A DNA stretch of 51,449 nucleotides from Ilumatobacteraceae bacterium (GTDB taxonomy: Bacteria; Actinomycetota; Acidimicrobiia; Acidimicrobiales; Ilumatobacteraceae), in NCBI GenBank assembly GCA_018401375.1, contig JAGYKR010000015.1, forward strand, positions 1-51,449, given 5' to 3'. The notes beneath the pieces were generated by a model. The model worked only from the letters and a program-made list of their open reading frames with translations, ran no database searches and was not told the origin of the DNA. The position numbers and the translations under genes are program-made. The stretch's first letter is position 1; each line of letters opens with the position of its first letter. Of the stretch, positions 1-8,640 are shown piece by piece.

Positions 1-3000
1 AACTCCTGGCCGACTGGCCGATCACCGATCCCGATCACTACTGGTCCTCTGACACGCAGTGGACGGGTTCGGGTGTGCAACCAGTGTCGGATACGCGGGC
101 CTATCGCCCGGTGCGTTCCTATGACGGCCCGTTCCCGCTCCCCGCTCCGTCGGTCACCACTACGGTGGGTGAATTGTCGCTGACGGTGAACTGGACGGCA
201 CCGTCGACGCTAAACAACGCCCCGGTGAGCAGTTATGAGACCCGTGTCTCGACCAATAGCGGGACTTCTTATGGATCGTGGACCTCACAGGGCATGGGAA
301 CCTCGCTGGATCTCACCAATCTCGACAGCGGTGCTTCCTATCAGGTGCAGGTGCGGGCATTGAACTCCGCAGGCGACGGTGCGGTGGCCACGACCAACGT
401 CATCACGATGACGCCGAGCATCAGCCCGGCCAGCCAAACCGTCACCGGCACGGTCGACGTGGCGCTCACGGCTACTGCGGCGTTCACCACCACAAACTTC
501 CAAGGTGCGGTTACCTATGCGGTCACCGCCGGCAGCCTTCCCGCAGACCTCACCCTCGATACCGCCACCGGGGTCATCTCCGGCACGCCGCGGGCCACTG
601 CGTCCTCCACGATCACCCTGACGGCCACCGGCGCCACCGCCGGCACCGCCACGGCAACCATGGCACTCACGATCATCCTTCCCCCTCCGGACAGTGTGCT
701 GCGCGTCGACGCCGTGAACGGTCTCGACGCTGTGACCCTTGAATGGCGTGCCCCCACCACCGGTGAAGCACCTACCGGATACGAGTACGCCACAAGTACC
801 GACGGGGGGCAGACCTTCTCCGCGTTCAGTGCAGTGCCAGCCACGACCACCACCACGAACGGGGGAAATGAGACCCGGTTCACCACCGTCATCAGCACCG
901 GCCTCACCCGCGGCCAAGCCAGGATGTTTCAGGTGCGGGCCATCAACACCAGTGGACCCGGCCCGGCCTTTCCTGATCGTTCCTGGATGTCTGACGCTGT
1001 GTGGAATCAGTTCTCCCCGCTGGCCACAGCACAGATCTCTGACCCTTGTGACCCGATGAACGATTGCGAGGTGGGCTCGGTAGGACCCGGTGGCGGAGTG
1101 ATCGTCTACGACCATGGCAGCAACGCCGCATGGGGTCGCTATGTGGAGGCTGCCCCCGCCTACTGGCATGGGACCTCCGGCGACCCGTTGGCGGCGTTCG
1201 GCTGTGATGGCACCAAGATCGATGCCGCATCAGGGACCCAGGCCGCCGCAATCGGCTCAGCCCCAGCCAACACCGCCGCAATCCTCGCGGGCTGCGGCGT
1301 GGCCGGCATCGCAGCACGCCTCGCGGAGGCACATTCGGTCACCGTCAACGGCGTGGTCATCGATGACTGGGTGGTGCCGTCACGCGGCGATCTCGTCGTG
1401 ATGGTTCAACAGCGTCAGCATCTCGGCGGGTGGCACCTCGGCGGTTTTCCGGTCGATCACAACCACTATGTGAGTTCCACCGATTTCAACAGTTCCAACT
1501 TCTTCGGCAGCAACGGCACCAAGTCCAAGATCTCCACACATTTCCTGCGACCTGTGCGCTACGTGACCGGACCCGACGCCCCCAGTGCGCCCGGATTGAT
1601 CGCGCGTGAGGGTGATGGCCGCATCGATCTGATCTGGGCGCCGCCGGCCACCGACGGGGGCAGTGCAGTGATCGAGTACCAGTACCGCGTCTCTACCGAT
1701 GCGGGCACCACCTGGGGAGTGTGGACCTCCCACGGGCTGGCCACCACCCTTGCCGTGACGGCTCTCACCAACGGTGATGGCCATATGATCGAGGTCCGGG
1801 CTATGACGCGCGGCGGTGAGGGTCCGGCAGCATCCACGGTGGTGGTGACGCCCACCGACACCCCACCCGCACAGACCGCAGTGGCGGGAACTTCCATTAC
1901 GCCGTGGTCGCCCTTTGCCATCGATGCTCCCGCAGGCACGGTCACCTATGGACTCGTCGCCGGCTCGTTCCCGAGTGGAGTCAGCATCGATACCCAGACC
2001 GGCATGATCTCGGGCACCCCCTCTGGGGCGGTGAGCACCAGTGCCACGGTGTCGGCCTCCACGGCCACCGACTCGATGACCGCCGTGGTCACCTTTGAGG
2101 TGTCGGCCGCAACTTCAGCGCCGGCTGCGAGTGGGAACACCTCCACTGCGAGTGGGAACTCAAGCGCCGATGACTCTGGCACCGACAGCTCAGATGCCGT
2201 GGCTGGTTCAACGCTGATCACTCCGGATCGCCAGACCCAACTCACCGCACCGGCCGGTGCCGTCAAAATGCTGGTGGGCGGCGCGCTCGTGGAGGTGGAC
2301 CTAGTGCAGGCCTCCGCCGAGTTGCGCGCGGTGCCACCTGCGGAACGAACGGCAGAGCAGGTCCGCGAACTGCAGAACCTCGCCGACGCGATGCTCGCGC
2401 AGTTACGAGTGCTGCTCGGTCAGGATGCAACCCTGCCGGTCTCCGTGCGCCAGACCGCGCAAGGGGCCGTCGTGATCGGTCTCGTGCGCGATCCCGTGAC
2501 CGGCCAGACCATCGAGGTGCCGGTAGAACATGTGGTGCTCGTGACCGGCGGCGGCCTTGTGCTCATGGTCAGCGGGGCCGAGGGCACCGAACCGGCCACC
2601 GTCGCTGCAGACGGGGTACTCGAGATCACCGAGGGTGGGTTCGTGTCGGTATTGGCCTATGGGTTGGCACCCGGCGCCATCGGTGAGGTGGTGGTGATGT
2701 CCACCCCACGGCTGATCGGAGAGTTTGAGGTGGCCCCCGATGGCGGTGTGGCCGAACAGGCGATGCTGCCAGAGGACCTCGGGATCGGCGCTCACACCGT
2801 GGTCGTGACCGTCGGTGATGAGGCTGCGTCTCTCGGTTTTCGGATTGTTGGCGCTACTGCGGCTACTGCCGATTCCAACCTCATTGCCACCTTGCCCGCA
2901 ACTGGTTCAATGACTTCAACAGGCTCTTGGGCAGTGCTGTTGATGGCCCTTGGTGGTCTTGCGGTGCTGATTGGCACTCGTCGCCCGATAGTGCGCTCTC

Positions 3001-3005
3001 GGTAA
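1..3005 (+). CDS. LPXTG-anchored multidomain surface protein (5' partial)
   Basis: The reading frame is open from base 3, so the gene enters from upstream of the window; the first in-window start codon, GTG at 75, lies mid-domain. Residues below count from that GTG. Order seen: fibronectin type III-like domain (about 25-110), Ig-like He_PIG-type domain with an ISGTP motif (115-200), second FnIII (205-305), a region resembling DUF1566/Lcl-type modules (330-495) ending in a Y-V-S-S-T...RPVRY pattern, third FnIII (500-595), second He_PIG (600-680), a Ser/Thr/Ala linker, a Val/Glu-rich beta region, and a C-terminal sorting signal: LPATG, hydrophobic segment, then an Arg-rich tail. The first visible residues (HYWSSDTQW...YRPVRSY) match the end of another copy of the DUF1566-like module. 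Inferred role: sortase-anchored extracellular adhesin or binding protein. The ligand is unknown and no sortase is in the window. Confidence 0.85.
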   Translation, partial: LLADWPITDPDHYWSSDTQWTGSGVQPVSDTRAYRPVRSYDGPFPLPAPSVTTTVGELSLTVNWTAPSTLNNAPVSSYETRVSTNSGTSYGSWTSQGMGTSLDLTNLDSGASYQVQVRALNSAGDGAVATTNVITMTPSISPASQTVTGTVDVALTATAAFTTTNFQGAVTYAVTAGSLPADLTLDTATGVISGTPRATASSTITLTATGATAGTATATMALTIILPPPDSVLRVDAVNGLDAVTLEWRAPTTGEAPTGYEYATSTDGGQTFSAFSAVPATTTTTNGGNETRFTTVISTGLTRGQARMFQVRAINTSGPGPAFPDRSWMSDAVWNQFSPLATAQISDPCDPMNDCEVGSVGPGGGVIVYDHGSNAAWGRYVEAAPAYWHGTSGDPLAAFGCDGTKIDAASGTQAAAIGSAPANTAAILAGCGVAGIAARLAEAHSVTVNGVVIDDWVVPSRGDLVVMVQQRQHLGGWHLGGFPVDHNHYVSSTDFNSSNFFGSNGTKSKISTHFLRPVRYVTGPDAPSAPGLIAREGDGRIDLIWAPPATDGGSAVIEYQYRVSTDAGTTWGVWTSHGLATTLAVTALTNGDGHMIEVRAMTRGGEGPAASTVVVTPTDTPPAQTAVAGTSITPWSPFAIDAPAGTVTYGLVAGSFPSGVSIDTQTGMISGTPSGAVSTSATVSASTATDSMTAVVTFEVSAATSAPAASGNTSTASGNSSADDSGTDSSDAVAGSTLITPDRQTQLTAPAGAVKMLVGGALVEVDLVQASAELRAVPPAERTAEQVRELQNLADAMLAQLRVLLGQDATLPVSVRQTAQGAVVIGLVRDPVTGQTIEVPVEHVVLVTGGGLVLMVSGAEGTEPATVAADGVLEITEGGFVSVLAYGLAPGAIGEVVVMSTPRLIGEFEVAPDGGVAEQAMLPEDLGIGAHTVVVTVGDEAASLGFRIVGATAATADSNLIATLPATGSMTSTGSWAVLLMALGGLAVLIGTRRPIVRSR

Positions 3006-3170
3006 CTGCGGGGCGGTTTGTGTCCAGAGTTGGCCACCACCACCACATCGGTGGTCACTGTGATCAACGGAGTGGAGCGCTATGACCTACGTGCGTGAAA
3101 GAGGGGGGCGCCGACAGTGCTTGTAAGGGTCAGAGCCAGTTACCGGGCCAAATCTGCGGAAGGAGTCGCT
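3006..3170. other. Convergent intergenic gap
   Basis: This short gap lies between two convergent genes. It contains a weak dyad, ACCACC-ACATC-GGTGGT near 3040, with no T-run, so I do not call a terminator. Nothing else is supportable. Confidence 0.4.
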
Positions 3171-3944
3171 TCACCGTCTGAGTGCCTCAGGAACCTCGGC
3201 AACCGGTGGGAGTTCCACAGGATCTGATTGCCACTCAATGATGTCCACGACAACAGGAAAACGACCAGAGGAGTCGCTGCCCTCAAAACGCAGCATCATG
3301 CCGGTCTCGGTATCGATCCAAAAGATGGAACGCTCGCTATAACGCACCACATCAACAGAGCGGTCGCGCAAGGTGTCACTGCGGAGATAGGCAGCACCCG
3401 GATTCTGCAGGATTAGTTGTGGGTTATCGGCGGTGGTACTCGCAAGACCGGTCACGATCCCAACGAGTTGGTCAAGTCGCCGAGATTGATCTACCGGCCT
3501 GATCAGATAGGTGCCCGGCTGATGACCGATCCCTTGGAGAACAGCCTCAAGGCCGGGTCGATATTCACCGATCAGTTGAGATGTCCAGGCCATTTCCGTG
3601 ACCTCTCCGAGATCATCGCTCACCCCCGACACAAGAACGCGTCCATGAAGATCTGACCAGTTGACCACCCCGCTCAGAGAGATCGTTCCCTCTGAGTCAA
3701 AGGATCGAGCAGCGAGCTGGAACCGCGCACCGGTCGCCTCGTGGTTGCGTAACAACACCTGGGCCATCACTTCGGCCCGGCGGCGATCAAGACGTTGTTC
3801 CGCAACGGTGGTGGGGGCCGTGGTCTCATCGCCACTGCAGGCTCCAAGGCCAACAGGGAGCATGGCCAATGCAGCAACCGTGATCAGCGGAGCGAGAACA
3901 CCTGATCTCCGATGCACTGGGTGGGCTCTCAGAGTCGGATTCAT
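3171..3944 (-). CDS. Secreted lipoprotein, possible LppX/LprG-like fold
   Basis: The 257-aa product has a signal peptide (basic start, hydrophobic LITVAALAMLPVGLG) and a lipobox GAC|S, so it should be lipid-anchored on the outer face of the membrane. The mature part alternates polar and hydrophobic residues in a beta-rich pattern, with a closing segment (FWIDTETGMMLRFE) typical of the LolA/LppX/LprG lipid-carrier fold. That assignment rests on pattern only. Its ATG overlaps the stop of the upstream beta-helix gene by 4 bp (ATGA), so the two are translationally coupled and probably work together at the cell surface. Lipid or glycolipid carriage is a guess from the fold. Confidence 0.65.
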   Translation of the reverse strand: MNPTLRAHPVHRRSGVLAPLITVAALAMLPVGLGACSGDETTAPTTVAEQRLDRRRAEVMAQVLLRNHEATGARFQLAARSFDSEGTISLSGVVNWSDLHGRVLVSGVSDDLGEVTEMAWTSQLIGEYRPGLEAVLQGIGHQPGTYLIRPVDQSRRLDQLVGIVTGLASTTADNPQLILQNPGAAYLRSDTLRDRSVDVVRYSERSIFWIDTETGMMLRFEGSDSSGRFPVVVDIIEWQSDPVELPPVAEVPEALRR

Positions 3945-5203
3945 CGTGACGGAACGCCGATCAGTGTGGGATCAGGGAACGTGGGTGTACCCGTTGCGGG
4001 GAGAGCGGGCGCAGTGAGTGCGTCGGGCATTTGTGGCTGTGGGGCAGGGGCCGGGATCTGTCGATAGTCAGCAGTTGGCGGCGGTGTGGGCGGTTGGTAC
4101 GTACCGGAGGGTTGCCAAGGTTGCAGCCCCCCACCACAGGGCAACAGCGATTCGATGTTGGCGGGATCAGAAGTGGCGAAGGTGTTCGCTGCGAAACAGT
4201 TCGTTCCGGGCGACGCACCAAGGAGTTGGGCAACGAGATCCACTCGATTGTTCGCGAGCAGATTGCCGCGAATCTCGTTGTCCTCAGGATCGCGATCATC
4301 GAGGGGGATAACGAGAATGCCAGCGCCGAGATGTCCCTCAACACGGTTGTTCAAGATCTTGTTGCTGGTGCCCGCACCGACGGCGATACCGCCTCCGAAA
4401 AAGCCCATCGGAATCTCTGGGGTGTCGGGCTCATTGTTGTCGGTGACCAGATTGCCGACCACCCAGGTGTCTGATTGAGGGGCGAGCCGTTCAGCGTCTT
4501 GGCTGTTCGGGGTGATCCCCAAACGGTTGCGGTGAAACACCGACTCCACCACCCACACGTCACCTGATGCGTTGGTGCCGTAGTAGCCGATTGCGTTGCG
4601 TTCAGCGACCAGGTTGCGCAGCACCACATTGCAGGGTCGGCATTGGCCCACATAAAACCCGGAGTCGGGATGACCAGAGGCATAGGAGTTTTCGAAGATG
4701 CCGTTGCGTGCTGCGAACGCGTACAGACCGTAGGTGCCGTTGTTATAGGCGGTCACGTAACTGGCCCGGTAGCCGTCGATCACGAGATCCCCGGCCCCGT
4801 AATCTTGGCCGTATCCCGGGTAGGCGCCGCGTTCTTCCGCCGCGTAGGCCCCAGAGAACAACAACCCGTTTTGGCGGTATCCGGTGATGGTCATGTTCTC
4901 CACGGCCACCCCATTTGCAGCCACAGCGATCCCATTGTCGCGGGTGTGTTGGCCGTCGAGGATCACCTGATTTCGATCGGTACCGCGCAACACGATCCGT
5001 TCGGTGGCCACCTCCACCGACTCGTGATAGGTGCCAGGAGCGATCAGGATCAGATCCCCGGGACGTGCCGCATCCACGGCGGCCTGAATGTTCGGATGGT
5101 CCGATGGCACATTGAGGGTCAGAGGGGGATCATCCCCACCACAGCCGAGGTTGAGCGCAGCAGTCACGAGGATGGCGATGGCGAAAGCAGGCACCCGACG
5201 CAC
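3941..5203 (-). CDS. Right-handed parallel beta-helix lipoprotein
   Basis: The 420-aa protein starts with a signal peptide and a lipobox-like LGC|GG. It then has the classic opening of pectate-lyase/NosD-like beta-helix proteins: VPSDHPNIQAAVDAARPGDLILIAPGTYHE is the region to look for, at about residues 33-62. Repeated short rungs rich in N, G and V follow (ILDGQHTRDNGIAV, VENMTITGY, VVLRNLVAERNAIGYYGTN, ILNNRVEGHLGAGILV). The C-terminus is a Pro-rich tail. Such proteins are often carbohydrate-active or structural; no catalytic motif is clear enough to name an activity. The gene is the first of a coupled pair with the LppX-like lipoprotein. Confidence 0.8.
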   Translation of the reverse strand: MRRVPAFAIAILVTAALNLGCGGDDPPLTLNVPSDHPNIQAAVDAARPGDLILIAPGTYHESVEVATERIVLRGTDRNQVILDGQHTRDNGIAVAANGVAVENMTITGYRQNGLLFSGAYAAEERGAYPGYGQDYGAGDLVIDGYRASYVTAYNNGTYGLYAFAARNGIFENSYASGHPDSGFYVGQCRPCNVVLRNLVAERNAIGYYGTNASGDVWVVESVFHRNRLGITPNSQDAERLAPQSDTWVVGNLVTDNNEPDTPEIPMGFFGGGIAVGAGTSNKILNNRVEGHLGAGILVIPLDDRDPEDNEIRGNLLANNRVDLVAQLLGASPGTNCFAANTFATSDPANIESLLPCGGGLQPWQPSGTYQPPTPPPTADYRQIPAPAPQPQMPDALTAPALPATGTPTFPDPTLIGVPSR

Positions 5204-5273
5204 GCCCTGAGATTATCCACGACACTTCGACGATAGGGCAATGCATCGTTGTGAGGATTGCTCGATATCTGTC

Positions 5274-6512
5274 TCAGGCTGTCTCAGGCTGAGCGAGGAT
5301 GAGACCGACGGTCCCGGCGAGAGCTGGGACCAGGTCCATCTGCTCGGGAATCTGCAGCATCTGTCGCAGCGGTTCATCCCACAGCGCCGAACCGAACGAC
5401 ATCGCACTGCTCACCATGACAGCCATCCTCGGATCGCTGAGCCCGGTGGTGCGGGAGCCCTTTGGAATCTTGGCGTAATCAGCGAGCAGGCGATCAAACA
5501 CGGGAAACGAGGTCCGCACCTGTGACAGTGCGATGCCGTTGGCTTCGACCCGTGACAGCATCCGATAGGAGCGAGCCTGGCTCACCGCTCTAATGACGAC
5601 CTCAAGATCCAAAGATGCACCTGCGGTAAGCGTCACTTCGATCGCCAAATTCGCCTCAGTGATCGCTTCAGCGAGAAGCGCCTCTCGGGATTCGAAATAG
5701 TGGTAGATCAACCCCTGGTTAACTTGCGCCACGTCGGCAATCTCACGGGTGGTGAGTGAGGCCGGACCTTGTGCCGAATACAGCGCAATCGCGGCCTCGA
5801 TCAGAGCGCTACGACTGTCGATGGTGGTCAGGTCAGGAAGCTCTTCGGGTCGTTCGGGCTTGCGACGAGAGTTGGAGCGCAGATCCACGTGGCTGCTCCC
5901 GAGAAGATCCACGACCAGATCGATCGCTGCTCCGAGAACGGCATCACGCTTGGGTGGCGGGACCGAATCCACTCGTGATGCAACAGTGAGCAACTCTTGA
6001 ACGCTGAAGTAGCCAAAGATCATCGCCATCGCCATGTAGGCGACCGTTTTCGCCTGGGTGGTCCCCGCTGAACCTTTCTGGCCGCTGCGAGCACGGATCT
6101 GGTTGACGATCGCATCTCCGAGGCTAGTTCGGTCGTGGTAACTGAATCCCTCAAACTCTCCGAGGGCGCATCGAGTCAACAATCGAGTGGTGGTCGGGTG
6201 GTCGCGCAGCCATGTAACGAGCTCGGTGAAGGAGAAGTCAGGTCGGGCGCAGTGTTCTTCGACGAACGAAGCGAACTCGTCAACAGCTGAGGCGATGACG
6301 GCAAGTTCAAGACCCTGTTTAGAACCGAACTGCTGGCCGATCAAGGTATGAGAGCAGCCGGCACGAGTGGACACGGCACGAATCGAGACCGATGACGGTC
6401 CCGACTCGGCGAACAGTTCACTCGCCGCAGCAAGCAATGCGATCCGATTGTGATTGATGCGAGGTGCTCGGGGATGACGAACGGGTGGACGCCGGTCTGG
6501 TCGGACTGCCAT
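5274..6512 (-). CDS. Transcriptional regulator with two TetR domains
   Basis: The 412-aa product contains two complete TetR N-terminal helix-turn-helix regions, at about residues 23-70 (recognition helix near CSHTLIGQQFGS) and about 233-285 (VNQGLIYHYFES), each followed by its own helical ligand-binding part. It therefore looks like a fused TetR dimer in one chain. I chose the ATG at 6512 because a GA-rich Shine-Dalgarno stretch (GGAGCGAGGGAGCGA) precedes it; ATG 6539 is possible, and the open frame further upstream runs into the divergent tetR gene and is unlikely to be translated. The gene faces another TetR gene, so the 223-bp gap probably carries shared operators. Ligand and targets are unknown. 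Confidence 0.85.
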   Translation of the reverse strand: MAVRPDRRPPVRHPRAPRINHNRIALLAAASELFAESGPSSVSIRAVSTRAGCSHTLIGQQFGSKQGLELAVIASAVDEFASFVEEHCARPDFSFTELVTWLRDHPTTTRLLTRCALGEFEGFSYHDRTSLGDAIVNQIRARSGQKGSAGTTQAKTVAYMAMAMIFGYFSVQELLTVASRVDSVPPPKRDAVLGAAIDLVVDLLGSSHVDLRSNSRRKPERPEELPDLTTIDSRSALIEAAIALYSAQGPASLTTREIADVAQVNQGLIYHYFESREALLAEAITEANLAIEVTLTAGASLDLEVVIRAVSQARSYRMLSRVEANGIALSQVRTSFPVFDRLLADYAKIPKGSRTTGLSDPRMAVMVSSAMSFGSALWDEPLRQMLQIPEQMDLVPALAGTVGLILAQPETA

Positions 6513-6735
6513 TTCGCTCCCTCGCTCCTCTCGCTTCATGAGTATCAGGTCAAAGAAACACTCGGACATCGCGACAGTATCCACACGCAAGTCTGATCCG
6601 ACGTAACAAAAGATTACATTCAGATTTCCAACTGAACAAAATAAAGTTCCAGAGCGGGCCGTCGGAGGCTTTTCTTCGGGCCCAAAGCCAGCGAAAGGTC
6701 GGTGTGAGTGCCAACCGCACCCATTTTGAACTAGT
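6513..6735. promoter_or_regulatory. Divergent promoter region between two tetR genes
   Basis: This 223-bp spacer between divergent TetR genes is clearly more AT-rich around 6600-6650 than its surroundings. It contains short dyads, GTAA-N7-TTAC around 6603 and GAAC-N8-GTTC around 6633, that could be halves of TetR operators. The arms are only 4 bp, so the operator call is tentative; the promoter call rests on gene orientation. Confidence 0.45.
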
Positions 6736-7305
6736 ATGCAGTGGATGTCAGGTGAAGAGACTCCGAGACGGCGCCCCCGCACCTCGCGCGATGACGCTCG
6801 CCAAAACATGTTGCGGGCAGCTCGCGAGCTCCTCGAGGACCGTGATCCAGACACGGTGACTGTGCGGGAAATCGCCGAACGCGCCGGACATCACCACCGT
6901 TTCGTTCAGGACTGGTTTGGCGGCAAAGCCGGCCTGTATCTAGAGGTGCTGAACGAAATGACGGTGGAGTTGGCCGCGGCTATGGAACTGCGTCCCGCAG
7001 AAGCAGTTCCAGATTTGCGAATAGTCCGCGCCGTGCGGATGCTCAGTTGGCTCACCGCAAACGCCCCCGAGGCCGCCGGGGGAGACCGGATGCGGCCATT
7101 GGTGAATCGAATGGCGAGTTTTTATCGAGATCGCTTTGGCGTGGAGGTTGATAAAGCCCAATTGCTCGCTCGTCATGCGGTCCTCGTCTTTACGGGGTAT
7201 GTCCTCTTTAAAGACGCATTCGGTCTCACCGAAGAGGACTACGCCGAAATGGTGGACATCCAGTTCCGGCTCGGTCAGGTATACGGAACCCGTTCAGGTT
7301 TCTGA
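6736..7305 (+). CDS. TetR family transcriptional regulator
   Basis: The 189-aa protein has a TetR N-terminal DNA-binding domain at about residues 16-65. The helix-turn-helix is VTVREIAERAGHHHRFVQDWFGGKAGLY, in which the usual 'YYYF' recognition tail is replaced by RFVQDWFG. The rest is a helical ligand-binding part without a nameable family. ATG 6736 or the in-frame ATG 6745 could start it. It is divergent from the double-TetR gene. Ligand and targets are unknown. Confidence 0.8.
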   Translation: MQWMSGEETPRRRPRTSRDDARQNMLRAARELLEDRDPDTVTVREIAERAGHHHRFVQDWFGGKAGLYLEVLNEMTVELAAAMELRPAEAVPDLRIVRAVRMLSWLTANAPEAAGGDRMRPLVNRMASFYRDRFGVEVDKAQLLARHAVLVFTGYVLFKDAFGLTEEDYAEMVDIQFRLGQVYGTRSGF

Positions 7306-7955
7306 GAACTCTCGAGGCTGAGGGGACAGATTCCGGCAAAGAAACCCGTATCCACGATCAGGCAGTATCCACGATCGGGATAGTGCTCACAAGTGGTTGA
7401 TGATTTCCCCAATGTGGTGTCTGGTGCATACCAAAAGGCATCCGCCATCGGTACGCAGATAGCCCGGAGATATTTTGAGGCTACGGCTCGGATTTTAACT
7501 GTATGCGGTGGAGGAGATGATGGCGCCACATCGGGAGAGGCTGCGGCAGATGCGGCAGCCACTGAGGCCCTTGAAACCGAGTTTGACTTTATGCAGTACT
7601 CGCCAGCTGACCGCCGGATGATTACCGAAGCGATGGAGACCGACGGCATCCCCCATCCACCCGTAACGGTGGATGTCACAACTCGTGGAACCTGATGGCC
7701 AATGCCGATAACCCTTGTCTGATCCCGGCATTGGTGCTCGATCTTCCGATCAATGAGTTCCTCGGATGGTGCTGTTCGTTGGGCTTCCCCTCGAACAAGA
7801 CTGCCGAAACCCCTGACGCTGGTAAGCCACCGGAAAAGACGGGACCAAATACGCCACAACGCCGAGCGATTCCGCCATGGCGGCGGCAGATCGGGCATCG
7901 TGATCATTTGCTATCGGATCTCGGCCCCCTAACTTCTCCGTTAGCCTCAGCGGCG
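7306..7955. other. 650-bp region with little supportable coding content
   Basis: The interval lies between tetR and nth. It holds one doubtful small ORF (7393-7695), the direct repeat GTATCCACGATC near 7350 and 7365, and the 12-nt palindrome CCGCCATGGCGG at 7872-7883. The frame of nth stays open upstream to 7695, but that 87-residue stretch looks non-coding. I see no tRNA, RNase P, 6S or tmRNA signature. Confidence 0.5.
7393..7695 (+). CDS. Doubtful small hypothetical protein
   Basis: A 100-aa frame begins at GTG 7393, 12 nt after an in-frame TAG, and ends in TGA at 7693-7695. The composition is plausible for a soluble acidic protein (ALETEFDFMQYSPADRRMIT is typical of real coding sequence), but there is no Shine-Dalgarno sequence and I recognise no domain. 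A competing longer frame on the minus strand looks worse. It could be a remnant of a larger gene. Confidence 0.3.
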   Translation: MVDDFPNVVSGAYQKASAIGTQIARRYFEATARILTVCGGGDDGATSGEAAADAAATEALETEFDFMQYSPADRRMITEAMETDGIPHPPVTVDVTTRGT

Positions 7956-8627
7956 ATGCGGCGTCAGGACAAAGCGGATCGGATCGGAGAGATCCTCGAC
8001 CACCTGTATCCCGAGACGCCGGTGCCCCTTGATCACCGCGACCCTTACACCTTGTTGGTGGCGGTGATGTTGTCGGCTCAGACCACTGATAAGAAGGTCA
8101 ATCAGGTCACCCCGCACCTGTTTGCCGTGGCCGACACTCCGGCCAAGATGGCCGCGCTTGACCCTGAACAGATCCGGGTCATCATCCGTGAGATCGGCCT
8201 CGCCCCCACGAAAGCCAAGAACCTGCATCTCATGGCGCATCAGATTCTTGACGCGGGTGGTGAAGTAATCGCGGATTGGGACTTTTTGGAGTCGCTCGCA
8301 GGGGTAGGCCACAAAACGGCGGGAGTCGTGCTCTCCCAAGCTTTTGGGATTCCGGCCTTTCCAGTAGACACCCATATCCATCGCCTCGCAGCACGTTGGG
8401 GGTTATCTGATGGGACCACGGTGGAACACACCGAACGCGACCTCAAAAAGGTGTTTGCGATTGAGACCTGGAACGCTCGCCATCTGCAGATCATCTTTTT
8501 TGGTCGGGAGTATTGCCCGGCCCTCTACCACGATCTGACTGCATGTCCGATTTGCAGTTGGGCGTCAACGAAGAAACGCCAACTCTCTGAAGCGCCGAAG
8601 AGGCGCCGCGTCACTCAGCGGCGCTGA
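7956..8627 (+). CDS. nth: Endonuclease III (DNA glycosylase/AP lyase), atypical Fe-S site
   Basis: The 223-aa protein is full length for Nth, which removes oxidised pyrimidines and cleaves AP sites in base-excision repair. The helix-hairpin-helix LAGVGHKTA contains catalytic Lys120, and FPVDTH contains catalytic Asp138, the same numbers as in E. coli Nth. The C-terminal [4Fe-4S] site is abnormal: cysteines are at 187, 197 and 200, whereas the canonical set is 187, 194, 197 and 203. Only two of four ligands are in place, so the cluster is probably lost or altered. ATG 7956 was chosen because homology begins there; the open frame upstream is not conserved-looking. It converges on the acyl-CoA dehydrogenase gene 13 bp away. 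Confidence 0.92.
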   Translation: MRRQDKADRIGEILDHLYPETPVPLDHRDPYTLLVAVMLSAQTTDKKVNQVTPHLFAVADTPAKMAALDPEQIRVIIREIGLAPTKAKNLHLMAHQILDAGGEVIADWDFLESLAGVGHKTAGVVLSQAFGIPAFPVDTHIHRLAARWGLSDGTTVEHTERDLKKVFAIETWNARHLQIIFFGREYCPALYHDLTACPICSWASTKKRQLSEAPKRRRVTQRR

Positions 8628-8640
8628 AATCAGGGCTTTG

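Noticed and set aside
285-1169. 294-aa minus-strand frame inside the surface protein
   Set aside because: It is Gly/Arg-rich and antisense to a well-supported domain-containing frame; it is a shadow.
7872-7883. 12-nt palindrome CCGCCATGGCGG
   Set aside because: A single GC-rich palindrome of this length is not enough to call an operator or attachment site.
7275-7907. 210-aa minus-strand frame over the tetR-nth gap
   Set aside because: It overlaps the end of tetR, has low-complexity Ser/Arg/Trp composition, no ribosome-binding site and no recognisable domain. It looks like a shadow of GC-rich sequence.
7695-7955. 87-residue N-terminal extension of endonuclease III
   Set aside because: The composition is unlike the gene and homology begins at ATG 7956, where the catalytic residues get their canonical numbers.
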